DNA of 64,000 bases from Blasia pusilla (taxonomy: Eukaryota; Marchantiophyta; Marchantiopsida; Blasiales). Positions 60,800-64,000 of the stretch are shown piece by piece. Positions within the stretch are counted from its first letter, which is position 1, and each line of letters opens with the position of its first letter. The stretch covers positions 41,478,001 through 41,542,000 of the forward strand of contig CM114271.1 in the NCBI GenBank assembly GCA_050084515.1. Reading direction: 5' to 3'. The position numbers and the translations under genes are program-made. The notes below the pieces were generated by a model. It was not told the DNA's origin and made no database searches. It saw only the letters and a list, made by a program, of their open reading frames with translations.

Positions 60800-62090
60800 G
60801 TGTCATCTTCACACAAGGAGGAGGGCGTAGAGGAGTTGAGTAGTGCTTTGCCACTCACATTGAGTAGTCCTACTGCTTGGGAGTACGAGATGGACGACCG
60901 GGGTAGAGGACCGCATAGGTTCTCAAGTGTAGTAGGCACCATAGAGTTGCACGACTTCATCGCGGAGTTTTGGAGTCGATGCGACTCACAGCGGGCTAGG
61001 AACTCTAGAGAGTTCAACTCGTTCACAACATGGAATGGTATGTTCCAGCATTTAGAGGGGGCACCCATGGATGATTACCATGAGTTCTCCCACAGATATG
61101 CCCAAGAGATTGAGGCATGGTGACTCTACTATAATCCACACTATGTGTCATGGACGGAGCCGTTCCCAGATGAGGAGGAGGAGTCAAGAGAGGCTACTTC
61201 CTCTTCCACTAGTGATGTTTTAGGAGGGGTAGCTTGCACTAGAACAGTTGCACGGTCCAGTTGGGTTTGTCCCAGGTTCAACCGCGTGGTTGAGTTCTTC
61301 ACTGAGTTGAGGGCGAGCAATCAAGGGGTACAGACGGAGAAGTTGCGGAGCATCCACGACTTCCGGAGCGCTCGGGTGAGAGTTTGCGCGAGGCTTACAC
61401 TCGCTTGCGCCGGTTGATCAACGTCACTCAAGGGGTGACACAAGCTCACGCTATCCAGTGATGGTACACGATGCTAGATCGGACCTTACGGACACGGGTG
61501 CGAGAGGGGGTACTTATTATAAACACCTCACCTACATTGAGAGATGTTTTGGTCATGTGGTGGAGCCCATCATCAGCGTGATTGCACTCGGCAGGGTTAT
61601 GGATGTGTGCCTCAGCATGGAGGAGGAGATGGTGTTGCACCATGAGGTTATCAGTGTGACTATTGTCATAGGTATGGTCATACACACGCCAGGTGTTTCA
61701 GTCTACATCCTGTATTACGTCCGGACCGAGGGCCAGAGAGGGCACCAAAGCAAGTAGCCGATTTGGATGGGCCTAGAGATTGTGCACCAAGTGGTCACAT
61801 CGGGGGACGAGGAGGTGGAGTTTCTCGACACAATGGTGGAGTTGCCCATGGGGGAGGTAGAGTCCCACCACCTAGACGCGTTGAGGGAGACGCTGGGCGT
61901 GAGGCTGGGATGGCTGCTCATATACAATAGCTACAAGAGCAGATTGCCACGATAGCGTTGAGGTTATCGGATGCCGGATGGATGGCATCGACATCATATG
62001 GAGCAGCCACATATATGGAGGATCCAGGTTGGATATGCGGGGTTGCCCACATGGAGGCCCCCGCAATTGTGATGCGTGGAGTACCTGTAT
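60800..62090 (+). pseudogene. Ty3/gypsy gag (broken)
   Basis: 60800-61123 reads HDFIAEFWSRCDSQRARNSR, FTTWNGMFQHLEG and HEFSHRYAQEIEAW, then a stop and an acidic stretch PFPDEEEESREA. Further on, in a different frame, ESLREAYTRLRRLINVTQGV and YTMLDRTLRTRV look like the retrotransposon gag core. Frameshifts and stops occur at 61121, about 61375 and 61459. From about 61450 to 62090 frames are broken and I assign them to degenerate gag only by position. No CCHC knuckle and no protease were found before the methyltransferase begins. Confidence 0.65.
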
Positions 62091-63099
62091 GTGGAGATTG
62101 ATGATGTTGCAAGGCGCGCTTCACTTCACCTGTGGCATAGTAACGCCCCTGTTTTCCGGACTTGTTGTCTGCGTCCGCCATTCAGGGTTACCAGAGTTCT
62201 CTATCGAGGGACATTTCATTATTGGGGACGCAGGACTTGGAGCGAGTAGGGACCAAAGACTTGGTCATTGCTGGTTGGCCATGTCAGGGCCAGTCAAGTG
62301 CTGGACGGCGTAGCGGATTAGCTTACTCTCGGTCCAGGTTGTTTTGGGAGATGATGCGGATCTTGCGACACTTGGAGGAGCATCAATCTCGTCCTCCAGC
62401 ATACATTCTAGAGAATGTGCCAATTTTGGGCAATTAGAGGTCCCGTGTGGTGACAAGTGCACATCAGGTGTGCGCATAGATCGGCCCGGAAGTTTTGTTG
62501 GATGCGGCAAGTGTGGGTTCACGAGCACATCACCCGCGTCTTTCGTGGACCAACTTGGTGCCACATGAGGCGTTGTGCATGGCTTATGCGAGAGTGGAGC
62601 GCCCCTTCGATTTTTGGTGGATTCTATATTGGATCTGGGCCGTCGATCATAGGAAATGAGGCACAATGATCGACCGCCGTTGACTATGGTCAACAGGATT
62701 GGCATGCCACGAGGAGCCTTTCCCACATTGGTAAGTTTTCTCGCTTCCTATGGATTCAAGGAGGCGGGACCTGGCTTGGTTTGGGATGACCTGGTACAGA
62801 GGTTGGTGGAGCCCAACCCCGATGAGCGAGAGCGAGCGATGGGATTCCCCACAGGAGTGACGATAATACCATCACTAGCAGAGGCATCACAACGTCATGT
62901 CTTGGGTCAGGAGATGGACCTGAACTACTTGACATGGATTTTCAGGTTAGGAGTAGCCAAGCAACATCGTTTGAGGATGCGACATATCACAGCACTTGCA
63001 CTGGTGAGCCTCATCCGTACCGAGACGGTTGAGGCAATGGCTGGGGACGAGACCCGAGGAGATCGACACACCAAGGCTAATCTGGAGAGACACTCTTGA
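62091..63099 (+). pseudogene. C5-cytosine DNA methyltransferase in gypsy polyprotein, second copy
   Basis: From about 62090 the frames read YLYVEIDDVARRASLHLW (motif II), then GYQSSLSRDISLLGTQDLER, LVIAGWPCQGQSSAG (motif IV with intact Pro-Cys, Cys codon 62282-62284), RSRLFWEMMRIL, YILENVPIL (motif VI), SVGSRAHHPRLSWTNLV (motif VIII), and 62656-63099 with YGFKEAGPGLVWDDL, ERERAMGFPTGVT and ASQRHVLGQEMDLNYLTWIF (motifs IX-X). Motif I (the S-adenosylmethionine loop) and the protease seen in the minus copy are absent, apparently deleted at about 62085-62095. Stops at 62435-62437 and frameshifts near 62160 and 62640 also break it. Reverse transcriptase follows at 63188 on the same strand. Confidence 0.9.
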
Positions 63100-63187
63100 A
63101 CTTCTCGGGATGTTTTGCAGGTACCGAGACAGGGTTGCACCATAGCAACCACCTACACCTACGCCAGAGAGTCCTATCGTAGTCACG

Positions 63188-64000
63188 ATGGAGGCTTGGG
63201 AGCCAGATATGGGCCCTAAGCTGACAAGAGGAGAGCAGCGCTGGATACACCAATTCCTTAGGAGTTATAAGAGTTTTTTTGGATTTGGCATGCATGATTT
63301 GGGTATGTTGAAGGGTCCAGGGATCCGCATTGAGTTGTTGAGCGACACGCCAATCTTTCGAAGATCCTACAAGTATAGTGACATGGAGAGGGCTCTGATT
63401 CAGAGTAGGAGCCAAGACTTGGTTGAAGTAGGACTAGTGGAGATGTCACATGGGGAGTATATATCTGCCACTATCATGCCTGCCAAGAAGGATGTGCATG
63501 GCAACAGGACGGATAGACGGACGTGTGGAGATTACCGACCTATCAATTGGGAGAAAAAGTCCGATAGGTATGCCATGCCCACCCTTGAGGATGTCTTTGA
63601 TGCGATTGGGCATGCAAAGGTCTTCAGTTCATTTGATTTGCAAGTCGGATACCATCAACTGCCTATGAGATTGGAGGACAGGCAGAAGATGGCATTTTGG
63701 GACTTCAATCCTCACGGGAAGGATTGTTTGTACCAGTGGCGGTTCTTACCATTCGGGTTAAAGAACGCCCCGGCTGAATTTCAGAGGGTCATGGATAGGA
63801 TCTTGGCAGGTCTGGATTTTGCTAGGTCTTATATTGATGACATCGTAGTCTTTAGCGCCATGGTTGAGGAACATGAGAGACATCTAGAGGAGGTGTTTTG
63901 ACGATTACAGTTGCATGGGATGAAGCTACATCCAGGCAAGTGCAAGTTCTTCTATGACCAGATTGAGTGTTTGGGTCATACGATATACCCAGGGGGCCTT
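63188..64000 (+). pseudogene. Ty3/gypsy reverse transcriptase (runs off the window)
   Basis: An open frame of 237 codons carries EMSHGEYISATIMPAKKDVH, RTCGDYRPINWEKKSDRYAM, FDLQVGYHQLPMRLEDRQKM, FLPFGLKNAPAEF and FARSYIDDIVVFS with the YIDD active site. A stop at 63899-63901 interrupts the frame, which resumes with RLQLHGMKLHPGKCKFFYDQ to the window end. The domain looks well preserved up to that stop. RNase H, integrase and any PHD finger of this copy should lie beyond 64000. Confidence 0.92.

Overview
The window reads as nuclear DNA of a streptophyte plant. The main evidence is one apparently intact two-exon CYP78A cytochrome P450 gene (15992-18014, minus), a family characteristic of land plants. 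The intron-bearing Helitron, the MULE with a SWIM finger and the Ty1/copia and Ty3/gypsy remnants also fit. I cannot name the species; a non-flowering lineage such as a bryophyte is a guess based on the unusual gypsy family. There is no sign of bacterial, plastid or rRNA sequence.

Layout. 1-7128: decayed MULE (SWIM-finger transposase, 2839-6683) in DNA studded with a near-palindromic motif around CCGTCGGA/TCCGACGGG. 7129-8675: RNase H and integrase of a gypsy element, cut by a copia LTR with a 25-bp minisatellite and a tRNA-Met primer site (about 8675-9845). 10.4-24.1 kb: a more GC-balanced island (by eye) holding CYP78A and otherwise no gene I recognise. 24.1-30 kb: AT-rich DNA with an old duplication, a degenerate ~177-bp satellite-like array and a MITE. 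30.1-32.5 kb: exons of an MSH6-like mismatch-repair gene, rearranged by a 327-bp tandem duplication and an inverted exon copy. 32.5-38.1 kb: non-coding, with a CACTA-like end and a second MITE. 38.1-42.7 kb: nearly complete but dead copia element (minus). 43.2-50.5 kb: gypsy element (minus) with a C5-cytosine DNA methyltransferase between protease and reverse transcriptase and a PHD finger after integrase; a (CA)n(CT)n microsatellite sits inside the methyltransferase. 50.5-51.2 kb: another LTR fragment in the opposite orientation. 52-58.67 kb: multi-exon Helitron (Helitron-like N, Rep, start of Pif1-type helicase). 58672-64000: a second methyltransferase-bearing gypsy copy (plus) inserted in the Helitron helicase and running off the window.

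The most notable system is the gypsy family whose combined order is gag - protease - DNA methyltransferase (DNMT3/DRM-like) - reverse transcriptase - RNase H - integrase - PHD finger. It carries both a chromatin writer and a likely chromatin reader. Two copies show the methyltransferase independently at the same place in the polyprotein, so it is part of the family and not a one-off chimera. Both copies here are damaged, at different points. Apart from CYP78A, nearly everything in the window is transposon or repeat in various states of decay.
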